Shown in pieces: positions 62,350-64,000 of a stretch of 64,000 bases of DNA (positions are counted from its first letter, which is position 1; the number at the start of each line of letters is the position of its first letter). The translations under genes and the position numbers were made by a program. The DNA comes from an uncultured Oscillospiraceae bacterium (GTDB lineage Bacteria > Bacillota > Clostridia > Oscillospirales > Oscillospiraceae): assembly GCA_934533005.1 (NCBI GenBank), contig CAKTBC010000003.1, positions 1 to 64,000 on the forward strand, in the 5' to 3' direction. Under the pieces are notes generated by a model, which did not search any database, was not told the origin of the DNA, and saw only the letters and a list, made by a program, of their open reading frames with translations.

Positions 62350-62382
62350 AAAGAGAGATGGAACAAGTCCATCTCTCTTTTT
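62350..62382. terminator. Bidirectional terminator between marR and the GH3 gene
   Basis: A perfect 14-bp stem AAAAGAGAGATGGA with its complement and a 5-base loop, with T-runs for both directions. Confidence 0.9.
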
Positions 62383-62386
62383 CATT

Positions 62387-63712
62387 TCAGGGGGTAAAGA
62401 TGCCGTACATCTGTTTGTATTGCAGCATGCGGTAGACGCTCTCGTTGAGGCGCGCCTCCGATATCGTGCCGTTTTCCACGGCGGCGACGACGGCGTCAAA
62501 CGCCTCGGAGAGTACCTCCGGCATGAGGATGATGTCCACCCCCGCCTGGATCGCAGCGACAGCAGCATCGCCGGACGAATGAGCATCCGTCACGCCGTGC
62601 ATCGCCATGGAGTCTGTGATCACGAGCCCCGTGAAGCCGAGCTCGCCCCGAAGATAATCGCTGATCATCGTCCGTGAAAGGCTCGCGGGCGTTAGATCGC
62701 CGGTGACGTTCGGCGCGGCGATATGCCCGACCATGACGGCACAGCCGGTGAGATCGTTCGCGCTGTAGGGGATCCACTCGCATGCGGCAAGTTCGTCGTG
62801 CGTTTTGTATGTCACGGCCAGACCGTTGTGGCTGTCCTCGGCGGTGTCTCCGTGGCCGGGGAAGTGCTTATATACCGGCAGAACGCCCTGCGAGGCGAGT
62901 CCCTGCGCGCACGCGCCGGCCATTGCCGCGGCGGTGTAGGCATCCGTAGAGAACGCACGGCTGCCGATGACGGTGTTGGCCGGATTCGTATACACATCCG
63001 CCACAGGTGCAAAATCCACGGTGAAGCCGTAATCGGCGAGATACGCACCGATCGTCTGCCCCATGCTCTCGGCGTCTGATGCATTGCCCGACGCGCCCAC
63101 GGCAGCGGCACTCTCGTACCTGGGAAGACCGAAGGCGGCGTTATTGGCAAGCCGCGCAACAAGCCCGCCCTCCTCGTCCACGCCGAGGAACATCGGCACC
63201 GCGGTAGCATCGCGAAGCTCCGCGGTAAATGTACGGAGCGTTTCGGGATCGGAGATGTTCTTGCCGAAGATCGCGACGCCGCCGACCGGGTACGCCGTGA
63301 GCACCGAGCGCATGCCGTCCGTGAGCGTTTTCACGCCTTCCGTCTCCGAGGAGTTGATCTGCCCCGGCGACTGCGTTGCATCCAGCGCATCCGGGCGGAT
63401 GAAGAAGAGCTGGCCGACCTTTTCGCGCAGCGTCATGGTGCCCATATAGCGCGTGATCGCGTCGGTCTCCGCCGGGGTCTCCGTCCCCGGCGTCGCTGCC
63501 TCTGCAGGAGCTTGCTCCGCCGTGGGAGCAGGCGTTTCCGTCGGTTCCGGAGTTGCCGTGGGCTGGGGTGTTGCGGTCGGCTGCGGCGTCGCCGTGTCCT
63601 CCGGCTCCGGATCGTGGGGCACCTCGACTGGCTTGCCGCAGGCGCTCAGGGAGAGGAGCAGCGCGAGACAGAGCACCGCCGCGCCGAGGCTCCGCAGGAA
63701 TTGCTTACGCAT
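62387..63712 (-). CDS. Glycoside hydrolase family 3 lipoprotein (NagZ-like)
   Basis: A 441-residue lipoprotein: signal with lipobox LSAC (Cys25), then a Thr/Pro-rich spacer with TPQPTA repeats (about 40-75), then a GH3 TIM-barrel (VGQLFFIRPDAL, FLGVDEEGGLVARL, KHFPGHGDTAEDSHNG, the catalytic TDSMAMHG). The family cleaves β-N-acetylglucosaminides, often from peptidoglycan. ATG 63712 overlaps the end of the acetate kinase gene by eight bases; an ATG 15 bases earlier is also possible. Confidence 0.88.
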   Translation of the reverse strand: MRKQFLRSLGAAVLCLALLLSLSACGKPVEVPHDPEPEDTATPQPTATPQPTATPEPTETPAPTAEQAPAEAATPGTETPAETDAITRYMGTMTLREKVGQLFFIRPDALDATQSPGQINSSETEGVKTLTDGMRSVLTAYPVGGVAIFGKNISDPETLRTFTAELRDATAVPMFLGVDEEGGLVARLANNAAFGLPRYESAAAVGASGNASDAESMGQTIGAYLADYGFTVDFAPVADVYTNPANTVIGSRAFSTDAYTAAAMAGACAQGLASQGVLPVYKHFPGHGDTAEDSHNGLAVTYKTHDELAACEWIPYSANDLTGCAVMVGHIAAPNVTGDLTPASLSRTMISDYLRGELGFTGLVITDSMAMHGVTDAHSSGDAAVAAIQAGVDIILMPEVLSEAFDAVVAAVENGTISEARLNESVYRMLQYKQMYGIFTP

Positions 63713-64000
63713 TTTTCTCACATCCATAGGTCTTTCTCGCGACGCCGAGCTCTTCGTTCGCCGCGATCACATATACGCGCACTCTGGAGCGCTTTTTCGA
63801 GATGCGGCGGTCGCCCTTCTCTTTCGTGTTGCGGCGCGTCGAGAGGCGCACGCCCATCTGCTCAAGCCGCCCGCACACCATCTTGCGGATGACGTCGGAG
63901 TTTTCGCCGATGCCGCCGGTGAAGGCAAGGCAGTCGAGCCCGCCGAGTTCGGCGGCGAACGCGGCGATATACCGGACGATGCCCGTGACATACACGTCCA
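63705..64000 (-). CDS. ackA: Acetate kinase, C-terminal part (5' end outside window)
   Basis: The last 98 codons of an acetate kinase. VRYIAAFAAELGGLDCLAFTGGIGENSDVIR is the ATP-binding adenosine motif of the family, followed by the C-terminal RVYVIAANEELGVARKTY. The enzyme converts acetyl phosphate and ADP to acetate and ATP, as expected in a fermentative anaerobe. The reading frame runs off the right edge, so the N-terminal part is not visible. The GH3 gene overlaps its stop. Confidence 0.93.
   Translation of the reverse strand, partial: DVYVTGIVRYIAAFAAELGGLDCLAFTGGIGENSDVIRKMVCGRLEQMGVRLSTRRNTKEKGDRRISKKRSRVRVYVIAANEELGVARKTYGCEKNA

Noticed and set aside
1..64000. CRISPR array, rRNA, tRNA or transposase genes
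   Set aside because: Looked for and not seen: no regularly spaced direct repeats, no rRNA core sequence, no cloverleaf other than the tRNA-like part of tmRNA, no DDE or recombinase motif.

Overview
The window is one GC-rich, gene-dense chromosomal segment of a Gram-positive anaerobe. It most likely belongs to Bacillota, class Clostridia, and is probably a gut Oscillospiraceae-type organism. This is inferred from the housekeeping genes (walJ next to rlmH, murA, smpB beside a one-piece tmRNA, degV, a DUF1002-like protein), from lipoprotein and peptidoglycan-type functions with no outer-membrane genes, from frequent TTG/GTG starts with strong AGGAGG sites, and from a folded intergenic repeat of a kind I recall from such genomes. 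No rRNA, tRNA, transposase, integrase or CRISPR array was found. Both edges cut genes: a MarR regulator on the left and acetate kinase on the right.

Layout. 1-1721 (+): partial marR and a GltS-like symporter with overlapping ends. 1783-2144 (-): two small genes. 2221-2356: a palindromic repeat. 2356-12314 (-): a housekeeping run (nudix, murA, walJ, rlmH, small protein, phosphohexomutase, cyclophilin lipoprotein, DUF1002-like, degV, fumC, membrane protein). 12461-14313 (+): small protein, smpB, cyclophilin and ssrA, with three perfect hairpins in front of ssrA. 14425-19782 (+): an ion transporter, then marR with a heterodimeric ABC exporter. 19863-24056 (-): an operon with two ATC-hydrolase-family proteins, two alpha/beta hydrolases, an acetyltransferase and a membrane protein, headed by twin dyads. 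24282-27307 (-): a large Fe-S/FAD oxidoreductase with an orphan hypA. 27443-28219 (-): a membrane protein.

28367-58630 (-) is a surface-glycan locus of 26 genes (27 counting a degenerate tyrosine-kinase-like protein at its end), with one recognisable promoter at its head (58696-58724) and a terminator at its end. It encodes a bacillosamine-type start (PglF-, PglE- and PglC-like proteins plus a GNAT), four glycosyltransferases, two flippases, two polymerase/ligase candidates (Wzy_C and EpsG), UDP-FucNAc synthesis (CapE, CapG, CapF), UDP-glucuronate synthesis, phosphocholine supply (LicC, LicA, LicB) and three LicD transferases. One LicD sits directly beside an IspD/TarI-type cytidylyltransferase. 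The predicted product is a phosphodiester-decorated, partly acetylated capsule. One of its glycosyltransferases (50936-51823) reads as a circular permutation of the normal GT2 fold.

58935-62332: a fused molybdenum hydroxylase (-) and a divergent MarR regulator (+) share an intergenic region with two consensus promoters and two near-identical operators exactly 100 bp apart. 62387-64000 (-): a GH3 lipoprotein and acetate kinase.

The strongest candidates for something undescribed are the permuted GT2, the double LicD/cytidylyltransferase wiring of the glycan locus, and the ATC-hydrolase operon with its paired operators.
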